Positions 4,928 through 12,786 of a DNA stretch of 64,000 nt are shown piece after piece. The position numbers and the translations under genes were made by a program. Positions within the stretch are counted from its first letter, which is position 1; every line of letters starts with the position of its first letter. This DNA comes from Gilvimarinus chinensis DSM 19667. GTDB taxonomy: Bacteria; Pseudomonadota; Gammaproteobacteria; Pseudomonadales; Cellvibrionaceae. Location of the stretch: contig NZ_KB898711.1 of assembly GCF_000377745.1 (NCBI RefSeq), positions 1 through 64,000 of the forward strand. Reading direction: 5' to 3'. The notes below the pieces were generated by a model, which ran no database searches, had not been told where the DNA came from, and was given only the letters and a program-made list of their open reading frames with translations.

Positions 4928-6754
4928 TTACTCGTCGTGAAAATGGTGATAAATATCCTCAGCCAGAGCGCGGCTGATGCCGTTGGCCTTGGCCAAATCG
5001 TCGACACTGGCGCGAGCAATTTCCTGCAAGCCACCAAAGTGGCGCAACAGCTCACGCCGCTTTACCGGCCCTACCCCGGCAATGCCCTCAAGGCTTGAAG
5101 TACGGCGTTTTTTATCACGCCGGTTTTTGTGGCCGGTGATGGCAAAGCGATGGGCTTCGTCGCGAATGTGCTGAATCACATGCAGCGCGGGCGAATCGCC
5201 CCCCAGCACAATTTCCTGGCCGGTATCGGCGTTGTACAGGGTTTCAAAGCCGGGCTTACGTGTGGTGCCCTTGGCCACCCCCACCAGCAGTACACCTTTC
5301 ACCCCCAACTCAGCCATAACACTGTTGGCCACCCCCAACTGCCCTTTACCGCCATCGATAAAAAGAATATCCGGCAACTTGCCCTCACCCTTTTGCAGAC
5401 GAGTGTAGCGACGGGTTAAGGCTTGCTCCATGGCCGCGTAATCATCGCCCGGGGTGATGCCTTCAATATTAAAGCGACGGTAATCGGATTTAGCCGGGCC
5501 TTCTTTATCAAACACCACGCACGATGCCACGGTCAGCTCACCGCTGGAGTGGCTGATATCAAAACACTCCATGCGTGCGGGCACCTCGTCCAGCCCCAAA
5601 ACATCCTGCAGGGCGAGCAAGCGGTCGGTGACGGTTTTGCGGCTGTTGATGCGGGCGATAATGTTTTGTTCGGCGGCGCGCTGCGCCATTTGTACCCACT
5701 TGGCGCGGTGGGTGCGCACCTTATGGGTGATATTCACCTTAGCGCCGCGCGCTTCGGCCAGGGCCTCGCTGAGAATGTCGGCCTCGGCAAGCTCAACACT
5801 GGTAATAATTGCAGCGGGCACTTCGCGGCCACTGCCAAGGTAAAACTGCGGCAAAAACTCACCCAGCACATCGGCGGCATTTTCGCCCAGGCCCAGTTTG
5901 GGGTAGTAACTGCGGCTGCCGAGAATGCGTCCCTGGCGAATAAACAACGTGTGCACGCAGGCATTTGCGCTTTGCAGGGCCACGGCAACAATGTCCATAT
6001 CGCCACTGCCCTCTTCCACGCTCTGCTGCGCCTGCACCTGCCGCAGCGCGCCAATCTGGTCACGCAATTGGGCGGCGCGTTCAAACTCCAGCGCGGCCGA
6101 TGCCGTTTCCATATCGTCGGCCAGTTCTTTTAACAGTTGCTGGTTTTTACCCAACAAGAACAGGCGCGTGTGGTGAACATCTTTGGCGTAATCTTCAGGG
6201 CTGATTAAATCCACGCAGGGGCCGGTGCAGCGATCAATCTGATACTGCAAACACGGGCGCGAACGATTTTTAAAAACGCTGTCTTCGCACTGGCGCACCT
6301 TAAAAGTCTTTTGCAAAAAGTTCAGACTATCGCGCACCGCCCCCACGTTCGGATAAGGGCCATAGTAGTCGCCGCGCTTTTTCTTCGCGCCGCGATGCAG
6401 AGCCAAGCGCGGATAAGGCTCGCCGGATGAGGCGAAAACATAGGGGTAAGATTTATCGTCCCGCAGCAATATGTTGTACGGCGGGCGGTTGGCTTTAATC
6501 AGGTTTTGTTCAAGTATCAGCGCTTCGCTTTCGCTGCCGGTAATGGTGACTTCAATACGCGCAATACGCGACACCAGCGCTTCGGTTTTGGGGGTTAAAC
6601 CGGTGCGGCGAAAATAACTCGCCAGACGTTTTTTTAGGTTTTTCGCTTTACCGACATACAGAATATCACCCTTGGTATCGAACATTTGATACACACCGGG
6701 CGCCTGAGTCTGATTGGCCAAAAGTTGTTTGGAGTTAAAATGAGTCTCTGCCAT
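4928..6754 (-). CDS. uvrC: excinuclease ABC subunit C
   Basis: UvrC makes the dual incisions 3' and 5' of a lesion once UvrAB has located it. The 608-residue protein has a GIY-YIG nuclease domain at about residues 15-95 (PGVYQMFDTKGDILYVGKAK), a UVR motif near 200-235 that contacts UvrB, an RNase H-like 5' nuclease domain (ECFDISHSSGE; FIDGGKGQL), and C-terminal helix-hairpin-helix motifs (IAGVGPVKRRELLRHFGGL). It is complete and lies between gacA and pgsA, the usual place, and is likely co-transcribed with gacA from about 70 bp upstream. Confidence 0.97.
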   Translation of the reverse strand: MAETHFNSKQLLANQTQAPGVYQMFDTKGDILYVGKAKNLKKRLASYFRRTGLTPKTEALVSRIARIEVTITGSESEALILEQNLIKANRPPYNILLRDDKSYPYVFASSGEPYPRLALHRGAKKKRGDYYGPYPNVGAVRDSLNFLQKTFKVRQCEDSVFKNRSRPCLQYQIDRCTGPCVDLISPEDYAKDVHHTRLFLLGKNQQLLKELADDMETASAALEFERAAQLRDQIGALRQVQAQQSVEEGSGDMDIVAVALQSANACVHTLFIRQGRILGSRSYYPKLGLGENAADVLGEFLPQFYLGSGREVPAAIITSVELAEADILSEALAEARGAKVNITHKVRTHRAKWVQMAQRAAEQNIIARINSRKTVTDRLLALQDVLGLDEVPARMECFDISHSSGELTVASCVVFDKEGPAKSDYRRFNIEGITPGDDYAAMEQALTRRYTRLQKGEGKLPDILFIDGGKGQLGVANSVMAELGVKGVLLVGVAKGTTRKPGFETLYNADTGQEIVLGGDSPALHVIQHIRDEAHRFAITGHKNRRDKKRRTSSLEGIAGVGPVKRRELLRHFGGLQEIARASVDDLAKANGISRALAEDIYHHFHDE

Positions 6755-6824
6755 GGGCGAGAGTATAACGCCAAAGCGCGCGAGTAGAACGCCCGCGCAG
6801 AGGCTTTAGCGTTTACGAGCAGAT

Positions 6825-7475
6825 TTAAACCACCGCTTCAGGGTCCAGCAAGTCGTACTTCACCGCTAACAACGCCAGCTCAACATCGGAGTTAATGCCC
6901 AGCTTTTCAAAGATGCGGTAACGGTAGCTGTTAACGGTTTTCGGGCTGACGGAAAAGGTCGTGGCGATATCTTGCGCCTTTTGGCCCCCGGCAATCAGCA
7001 TGGCGGTTTCCAGCTCGCGCTGGGACAAGCGCTCAAAGGGCGAGCGTTCACCGTCGCCACTGATATTACGCAGCGCCAGCTGCTGGGCAATGCTGCTGCT
7101 CATAAACTGACGGCCGGACATGACGGTGTCAATGGCGGTGGTAATGTCGGTAAAGCCTGTGCCCTTAGTCACATAGCCTTTGGCACCGGCTTGCAGCAAG
7201 CGCGATGGGTAGACACTGTCGTCACAGGCGGTCACCGCAATAATTTTTACCCCAGGGCGGGCGGCGAGCATTTTTCGCGTGGCCTCAAGCCCACCGATGC
7301 CGGGCATTTTTACGTCCATCAAGACCACATCAGGGGAGAGTTCCCGCGCTTTACGAACACCTTCTTCGCCACTTTTGGCGTCGCCAACCACCTCGTAGCC
7401 GCTAACGTCGTTAAGCATGCGGACGATGCCCATTCGCACCAGGTCATGATCATCTACGACCAGAATTTTTGTCAC
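6825..7475 (-). CDS. gacA: GacA/UvrY-type response regulator
   Basis: This is a two-component regulator of the NarL/FixJ class; in relatives it is phosphorylated by the GacS/BarA kinase and drives small RNAs that titrate CsrA/RsmA. The receiver domain occupies residues 1-120 with D54 as phosphoacceptor (LMDVKMPG), the acidic pair near D8/D9, and K at about 105. A LuxR-type helix-turn-helix lies at about 150-205 ([34 protein letters not shown]). The 216-residue length and position upstream of uvrC match gacA/uvrY in other gammaproteobacteria. The cognate kinase is not in the window. Confidence 0.93.
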   Translation of the reverse strand: MTKILVVDDHDLVRMGIVRMLNDVSGYEVVGDAKSGEEGVRKARELSPDVVLMDVKMPGIGGLEATRKMLAARPGVKIIAVTACDDSVYPSRLLQAGAKGYVTKGTGFTDITTAIDTVMSGRQFMSSSIAQQLALRNISGDGERSPFERLSQRELETAMLIAGGQKAQDIATTFSVSPKTVNSYRYRIFEKLGINSDVELALLAVKYDLLDPEAVV

Positions 7476-7592
7476 CGTACCCCCTCGGGCAAGTCATACA
7501 ACCTACCCCCATACCACTGCGCAACTTAGTGCGCCCTACAATCTACTTATTGTTAATGAATATTAACAGTATTTCTTACTCGCGTGGAACCA

Positions 7593-8210
7593 CTAACTTT
7601 TGGGGTTCACCCAACGAAAGGTCAAGTTAATGCGCGCGCCAAGGGACATTTTGGATTTGGCCAATTGATGTAACCAGTTTCTTTGCAATGGGCCACTCAT
7701 CAGCAGTAAATCGCCATGGGCTAGATCCAACGCCACCGTTTCTCTATCTGCCTTATGTTTGAGGGTAAAGCGCCGTGTTTGCCCCAAGCTAACCGAGGCA
7801 ATGGCCGGTTCAGGGCCCAGCTCTGGCTCATCATCACTGTGCCAGGCAACACCGTCATTGCCATCGCGATACAAATTGGCCAATACGCTGTTGTAGCGAT
7901 ATCCGGTGTCGGCTTCCAGACGCTCTTTAATCTCTGACAACGCAGGTGTCCAGGGTAAGGGTGTGAAGTGTGCGCCCGAATACTGATAGCGGCTTGCGGT
8001 ATCCCCATACCAGGCGTTTAACCGGGGGATGCGCACGGGCTTACCGTACATACTGATGACGCTCTGCTCCCAGGCCAGTGAATCGTGCAGTGTATGCAAA
8101 TACGCACTGGCCGCATCCACCGGCAACCATTCACGGTAGTACACCGCTTTACCGTCTCGGCTGATGACATCCCGCGGGCCAGCGCTGCTGAATAAATCGC
8201 TCTGACTCAC
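7593..8210 (-). CDS. AlkB-family alpha-ketoglutarate-dependent dioxygenase
   Basis: This is an Fe(II)/2-oxoglutarate oxygenase of the AlkB/ALKBH2 type, expected to remove methyl groups from damaged nucleic-acid bases by oxidation. The 205-residue protein has the metal triad H124-x-D126 and H181, and R193/R199 in the GARINLTFRW block that binds 2-oxoglutarate. The N-terminal NAWYGD and YSGAHFTPLPWTP stretches match the substrate-lid region of this subfamily. It lies 4 bp downstream of murB in the same orientation, so it is probably expressed with the cell-wall operon. No ada or alkA neighbour is present. Confidence 0.88.
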   Translation of the reverse strand: MSQSDLFSSAGPRDVISRDGKAVYYREWLPVDAASAYLHTLHDSLAWEQSVISMYGKPVRIPRLNAWYGDTASRYQYSGAHFTPLPWTPALSEIKERLEADTGYRYNSVLANLYRDGNDGVAWHSDDEPELGPEPAIASVSLGQTRRFTLKHKADRETVALDLAHGDLLLMSGPLQRNWLHQLAKSKMSLGARINLTFRWVNPKS

Positions 8211-8214
8211 GATA

Positions 8215-9252
8215 TTAAGGTAGTGCAGAAGGGTAAATACGCGGCTCGACTTCCAGCGCTACGCCGTAGCGCTCCAGCACCGCAGCCTGAATGTGCTCAG
8301 CAAGCTCCAACACATACTGGGCACTTTGCTTACCGGGGTTGGTGAGCACCAATGCCTGCTCGCTGTGTACGGCGGCGCTGTTGCGGCTCACGCCTTTGAA
8401 CCCGGCGTTATCGATTAGCCAGCCAGCGGCCAGCTTTACCTGCATTGATTCCGCATCGGGGTATCCCACTATATTGGGGTGGCGCTGTTTAAGAGTATCG
8501 AACTGCGCCTGACTGACCATGGGGTTTTTAAAAAAACTGCCCGCGTTAGGGGTATGCTCAGGTGCGGGGAGCTTCTCACGACGAATAGCACAGACAGCCT
8601 CGCTTACCTGCTGCGGGGTTATGTCAGCCTCGGGGATACCAGCCAAGCGTTCGGCCAGTGCCGGATAACCGAGCACCAGTTGCGGTGTTTTTTGCAGTTT
8701 AAAGGTAACATCGCAAATCAAGTACTGGTCTTTTAAGCGGCCTTTAAACACACTGTCGCGATACCCAAAACCGCACCCATCGGCGGTAAAGGTAACCGGT
8801 AACTGCGAAGCCAGCTCGATGGCGGTGAGTTCGGCAAACACCGACTCCAGCTCGACACCATAAGCGCCAATATTCTGAATGGGCGCTGCCCCCACCGAAC
8901 CCGGAATTAACGACAAATTCTCAAGCCCATACCAGCCCATATTCAGACAGTACTGCACAAACTCGTGCCAGTTCTCTCCGGCTTGGGCACGCACCCATAC
9001 CTCGGTGTCGGACTCCCCCACCAGCTCAATACCGCGCAAGTTGACGTGTACCACCAGGGCGTTCAGGTGATCGGTAAGTACCACATTACTGCCGCCGCCT
9101 AAGGGCACAATTGGCAGTTTTTGTTCTTTGGCAACGCCGATGGCTTCAACTATGTCTTCACGGCTGGCAACGCTGACGTAAGCGCGGGTGGTTACCGGCG
9201 ACGCGAGAGTGTTAAAACGGGCGAGATTAAATTCGGGCAGAATCAGGGGCAT
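8215..9252 (-). CDS. murB: UDP-N-acetylmuramate dehydrogenase
   Basis: MurB reduces UDP-GlcNAc-enolpyruvate to UDP-MurNAc with NADPH and FAD, an early step of peptidoglycan synthesis in the cytoplasm. The 345-residue protein is of the E. coli-like type. The FAD-binding part has PLGGGSNVVLT (about 50-60) and GLENLSLIPGSVGAAPIQNI (about 109-128). The catalytic region has GYRDSVFKG and the serine-containing NAGSFFKNP. It lies 14 bp after the phosphatase gene and 4 bp before the AlkB gene. The ptp-murB pairing is known from Pseudomonas. Confidence 0.95.
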   Translation of the reverse strand: MPLILPEFNLARFNTLASPVTTRAYVSVASREDIVEAIGVAKEQKLPIVPLGGGSNVVLTDHLNALVVHVNLRGIELVGESDTEVWVRAQAGENWHEFVQYCLNMGWYGLENLSLIPGSVGAAPIQNIGAYGVELESVFAELTAIELASQLPVTFTADGCGFGYRDSVFKGRLKDQYLICDVTFKLQKTPQLVLGYPALAERLAGIPEADITPQQVSEAVCAIRREKLPAPEHTPNAGSFFKNPMVSQAQFDTLKQRHPNIVGYPDAESMQVKLAAGWLIDNAGFKGVSRNSAAVHSEQALVLTNPGKQSAQYVLELAEHIQAAVLERYGVALEVEPRIYPSALP

Positions 9253-9266
9253 AACGTAAGTTGAGA

Positions 9267-9746
9267 TTAATCCAGATGTCGCTTGCGAATATCCTCGAGC
9301 AAGCCGACCGAGGCCTGCTCGACCAAGTCCAGCACATGCTCAAACCCTTCCGCCCCACCATAGTAGGGGTCGGGCACTTCACGCTCTGCGGCATCAGCGG
9401 CAAAGTCCAGAAAAAGTGCCAGGGTACCAGTGTAATGGGCCGGGCGGAGCGCTTTTAAGTCCATCAGGTTGGATTCATCCATGGCGAGAACATAGTCAAA
9501 GGCCTCAAAGTCAGCGGCATCCACCTGGCGTGCCCGAAGGCTTGAGATATTGATACCCCGCTCGGCGGCAGCGGCAATGGCCCGCGTATCTGGCGCCTTG
9601 CCCACATGCCAGGCTGCCGTACCGGCAGAATCAGTGGCAACCTCATCCACCAACTGCTGCTTTGCCAGCTCAGCGCGAAACAAGCCCTCGGCCGTCGGTG
9701 AGCGGCAAATATTGCCCAGACAGACAAACAGTACTTTTACCGGCAT
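9267..9746 (-). CDS. low-molecular-weight protein-tyrosine phosphatase
   Basis: A cytoplasmic phosphatase of the LMW-PTP family. The P-loop CLGNICRS starts at C9, with R15 and S16 completing the CX5R signature, and the general acid is D126 in the VPDPYYGG loop. At 159 residues it is full length. Members act on tyrosine kinases of polysaccharide export (Wzb-Wzc type) or on other phosphotyrosine proteins. Here no kinase is adjacent; the gene sits 5 bp from kdsB and 14 bp from murB in an envelope-synthesis operon, so a role in envelope control is plausible but inferred. Confidence 0.92.
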   Translation of the reverse strand: MPVKVLFVCLGNICRSPTAEGLFRAELAKQQLVDEVATDSAGTAAWHVGKAPDTRAIAAAAERGINISSLRARQVDAADFEAFDYVLAMDESNLMDLKALRPAHYTGTLALFLDFAADAAEREVPDPYYGGAEGFEHVLDLVEQASVGLLEDIRKRHLD

Positions 9747-9751
9747 GGTGA

Positions 9752-10519
9752 TTACTCCTTACTCGCGAGCTGGGCGCGTACACGGTCAAGATCCGCTTGT
9801 GTATCTACCCCGCCCGGCACGGCGCGGCAGGCTTCCGCCAGATGAATACGCTCACCGTAGGCCAGTACCCGTAACTGTTCCAACGACTCAATGTGCTCTA
9901 ACGCCGCCGGTGGCCAGTTTACAAAACGGTTTAACAGTGACACCCGATAAGCGTACAGCCCGATATGACGACGGGCGGCAAAACCGGTTGGCAAAGGCTG
10001 ATCGGTTAGCACCTCGGCATCGTCACGGGGCCAGGGAATAGGTGCGCGGGAAAAATACAGCGCCAACCCGGTTTGATCCGCCACCGCTTTGACGATATTC
10101 GGGTCGCGAAAGTCGCGGTAGCTTGCCAGTGGTTCGCACAGGGTAGCGACGCTGGCAGTTTGGTTTGCCGCGAGATTATGCGCGACCTGATCGATCACCT
10201 CGGCGGGAATGAGTGGTTCATCCCCCTGCACATTCACCACAATCTCGTCATCGGCCAAATTCAGTTTTGCCGCCACTTCCTGCAGCCGATCGGTACCTGA
10301 AACATGGTCGTCGCGGGTCATGACCACCTCACCGCCAAAGCTCTCTACCGCCTCGGCAACCCGTGCATCATCGGTGGCCACCAGGACCCGCGAGGCAGAG
10401 CTTTTACTCGCCGCTTGGTAAACGTGTTCAATCATGGGCCGACCGGCAATGTCGGCCAGGGGTTTCCCCGGTAGACGGCTGGAGCCGAAGCGGGCGGGAA
10501 TAACAACCAGGTAACTCAT
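9752..10519 (-). CDS. kdsB: 3-deoxy-manno-octulosonate cytidylyltransferase
   Basis: KdsB activates Kdo with CTP to form CMP-Kdo for the inner core of lipopolysaccharide. The 255-residue protein opens with the nucleotidyltransferase motif [17 protein letters not shown]. It has the further conserved parts [34 protein letters not shown] and IGLYAYR. Its ATG overlaps the lpxK stop by 4 bp (10516-10519), implying translational coupling. In Pseudomonas a small Trm112-like gene sits between these two; it is absent here. Confidence 0.96.
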   Translation of the reverse strand: MSYLVVIPARFGSSRLPGKPLADIAGRPMIEHVYQAASKSSASRVLVATDDARVAEAVESFGGEVVMTRDDHVSGTDRLQEVAAKLNLADDEIVVNVQGDEPLIPAEVIDQVAHNLAANQTASVATLCEPLASYRDFRDPNIVKAVADQTGLALYFSRAPIPWPRDDAEVLTDQPLPTGFAARRHIGLYAYRVSLLNRFVNWPPAALEHIESLEQLRVLAYGERIHLAEACRAVPGGVDTQADLDRVRAQLASKE

Positions 10520-11607
10520 GAATCTGTGTCGCTCTTTATGGGTGATGGCTTAGTGGATGGTGGCCGCTGATCGGACGCTTGCGCAGGGCGCAAGTTATCC
10601 AGGGCGGCGTCCAGCTGCGGCCAAAAACGTTTATCCAGTACCGCATCAACTTCCAGCGCCAACCAATCGGGTTTGGCAAAGGCCTGACACTTTACCGCAT
10701 CTTTACTGGTCATCACGATGGGCAGCGGTGTTTTAAAGGTAAAGTTGGCGGGGGTGAACTGATGGTGATCCCGGTAAATATGACACTCGGGGCGCAACCC
10801 CAAACGGGTTAAGGTATCGAAAAAGCGCTGCGGATTACCGATGCCCGCCACCGCGTGTACCGCCGAGCCCGACGGAATGGCATCCAGCGGCAGCGGTGTT
10901 AAGTCCCCTACCCGGTACCAGTGCAAAGGCTGCAAACGCATATTAAAACTGTGCACCTCGGCGGGTAAAGCCGGGGCGGTGTCGCCCTGCAGCTGGGTTT
11001 GGTTGGCAATGACAAAATCCACCTGGCGCAGGCGCGAGGCACTTTCGCGCAGTGGCCCCACCGGCAGGCAAAAGCCATTGCCCATACCTCGGGCAGCATC
11101 CAACACCGCAATTTCGATATCGCGCCCCAAACGGTAGTGCTGCAAACCGTCGTCCGCGAGAATTAAATCGCAGCCCGAGCGCAGCAACGTTTGCGCCGCC
11201 GCCACGCGGTTGGCGTCGATGCATACGGCGCAGCCGGTGGCGCGCCAAATGGACAGCGGCTCATCCCCGGCCTGGTGGGCGGTGGATGCGGCGGAAATTA
11301 CATAGGGATACTCGGGCGCCTGCGAGCCGTAACCCCGGCTCACCACGCCAACGGTGTAGCCGCGTTTTTGCAGGTGCTTAACCAGCGCGATAATCACCGG
11401 GGTTTTGCCGGTGCCGCCCACCGATAAATTACCGACAATAATCACCGGCACCGACAGGCGCGTTTGGCAAAAGCGCTCCAGCCACCAGCGGCGGACTTTA
11501 CTGACGAGATAAAACAAACCCGCCAGCGGCAGCAACCAGTAGACCCAGCGCTTACCTTCATACCAGGCACTCAGCCAGCGGGTTTCACGCGCGGCGTTAT
11601 CAGACAT
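10516..11607 (-). CDS. lpxK: tetraacyldisaccharide 4'-kinase
   Basis: LpxK phosphorylates the 4' position of the tetraacyldisaccharide 1-phosphate lipid A precursor at the inner membrane. The 363-residue protein has a hydrophobic N-terminal anchor (about 21-37, [14 protein letters not shown]). Its P-loop GGTGKTP is at 64-70 within [20 protein letters not shown], and the partner motif is [18 protein letters not shown] Ser/Pro/Lys-rich tail of about 20 residues is probably dispensable. It begins 3 bp after exbD and overlaps kdsB by 4 bp. Confidence 0.95.
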   Translation of the reverse strand: MSDNAARETRWLSAWYEGKRWVYWLLPLAGLFYLVSKVRRWWLERFCQTRLSVPVIIVGNLSVGGTGKTPVIIALVKHLQKRGYTVGVVSRGYGSQAPEYPYVISAASTAHQAGDEPLSIWRATGCAVCIDANRVAAAQTLLRSGCDLILADDGLQHYRLGRDIEIAVLDAARGMGNGFCLPVGPLRESASRLRQVDFVIANQTQLQGDTAPALPAEVHSFNMRLQPLHWYRVGDLTPLPLDAIPSGSAVHAVAGIGNPQRFFDTLTRLGLRPECHIYRDHHQFTPANFTFKTPLPIVMTSKDAVKCQAFAKPDWLALEVDAVLDKRFWPQLDAALDNLRPAQASDQRPPSTKPSPIKSDTDS

Positions 11608-11610
11608 AGA

Positions 11611-12036
11611 TTATTCGGCTTTGCCCTCGGGGCGACGGGTGGTAATGCTTAAATTGACAAACCCCATCTGGCCTGCGGCGTCCATCACGCGCACCACGGC
11701 CTCGTGAGGGGCCTTGGCATCGGCGGTAATAATCAACGGCTGGTCGGTGTTGTCGCCTGCAAGCTCGGTAATGGCCGCTTTTAAGGTGGCCGACTGGTTA
11801 TTCACCAGTGATTTACCGTCGATGGCGTAAGTGCCTTCGACACTGACAACAATTTCCAAAGGCTCGGGGGTGTCAGGCGAAGCCTCACCCACTGCCTCAG
11901 GCAGGTCAATTTCCAGGTGGGTTTCTTTGGTGAAGGTGGTGGACACCATAAAAAAGATCAGCAGCAAAAACACCACATCAATCAGTGGGGTTAAGTTAAT
12001 GCTGTCTTCTTCGCGCGACTGTCTACGAAACTGCAC
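11611..12036 (-). CDS. exbD: ExbD/TolR-family energy-transducing protein
   Basis: This is the partner of the ExbB/TolQ-type channel; together they use the proton motive force to energise outer-membrane processes. The 141-residue protein has a short cytoplasmic N-terminus, one membrane segment at about 17-36 (LIDVVFLLLIFFMVSTTF) with the essential aspartate in NLTPLIDVV, and a periplasmic domain. It follows exbB by 13 bp. The exbBD pair in front of lpxK is found in many gammaproteobacteria and is thought to serve lipid or envelope transport rather than siderophore uptake; no tonB gene is nearby. Confidence 0.9.
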   Translation of the reverse strand: MQFRRQSREEDSINLTPLIDVVFLLLIFFMVSTTFTKETHLEIDLPEAVGEASPDTPEPLEIVVSVEGTYAIDGKSLVNNQSATLKAAITELAGDNTDQPLIITADAKAPHEAVVRVMDAAGQMGFVNLSITTRRPEGKAE

Positions 12037-12049
12037 GGGCTGCCCTCAC

Positions 12050-12679
12050 CTAGCGCTTGGCTTTTACATCGACACGGCGGTCGCTGTGTAAGGCATCCAC
12101 CAGTTTGATGGCCTCTTCTTCCATGGTTACCACCAGGTAGTCAATGTGGCGCTGGAAATAACGGTGCACAATCATGGCGGGAATGGCCACACACAAACCG
12201 GCAGCCGTGGTAATCAAAGCCTGAGAAATACCGCCCGCCAAAACACCGGCATTACCCGAACCTTTGATCATAATGGCGTTAAACACTTCAATCATGCCGA
12301 ACACGGTACCCAGCAGCCCCAGCAGCGGCGTTACCGCAGCGATCGTGCCCAGCACGCCGACAAAACGCTCCAGATCGTGAACCACCTTACTGGCGGCTTC
12401 CTCAATGGAGTCTTTCATAATCTCGCGTCCGTAACGCGAATTGGATAACCCGGCCGAAAGAATTTCGCCCAAAGGCGAAGACTGTTTCAACTCTTTTAAA
12501 CGCTCGGCGTTAAGATCGTTGTTTTTAATCCAGCCCCATACCTGGGCCAACAGATGACGCGGTGCAATCTTATTAGGATTTAAACTCCAGTAGCGCTCGG
12601 CGCTGATTGCCAGTACGGCGACTGAACACAAAATAATCGGCAGCATTAACCAACCGCCAGCGGCAATCACTTCAAACAC
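12050..12679 (-). CDS. exbB: MotA/TolQ/ExbB proton channel family protein
   Basis: This is the channel component of an ExbBD-type motor. The 209-residue protein has an N-terminal membrane helix (about 7-25), a cytoplasmic loop, and two C-terminal helices (about 108-135 and 150-175). The conserved block TAAVTPLLGLLGTVFGMIE and the later LITTAAGLCVAIPAMI contain the polar residues of the proton path. It is the first gene of the exbB-exbD-lpxK-kdsB-ptp-murB-alkB run; the 107 bp upstream should hold the promoter. Confidence 0.93.
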   Translation of the reverse strand: MFEVIAAGGWLMLPIILCSVAVLAISAERYWSLNPNKIAPRHLLAQVWGWIKNNDLNAERLKELKQSSPLGEILSAGLSNSRYGREIMKDSIEEAASKVVHDLERFVGVLGTIAAVTPLLGLLGTVFGMIEVFNAIMIKGSGNAGVLAGGISQALITTAAGLCVAIPAMIVHRYFQRHIDYLVVTMEEEAIKLVDALHSDRRVDVKAKR

Positions 12680-12786
12680 ACACTCATCCTCTTCTGACAG
12701 GCTTTTTATGGATCACGAAAAGCGCATAAGCCTACCACAGACCTTTGTCATTGGGTGAGCGCGAGCGGTATTAACTGTGACGAAGC

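Noticed and set aside
5423-6133. Long plus-strand open frame of 236 codons
   Set aside because: It is antisense to uvrC, whose reading frame and domains are certain; a codon-bias shadow.
6972-7529. Plus-strand open frame of 185 codons
   Set aside because: Antisense to gacA; no family features.
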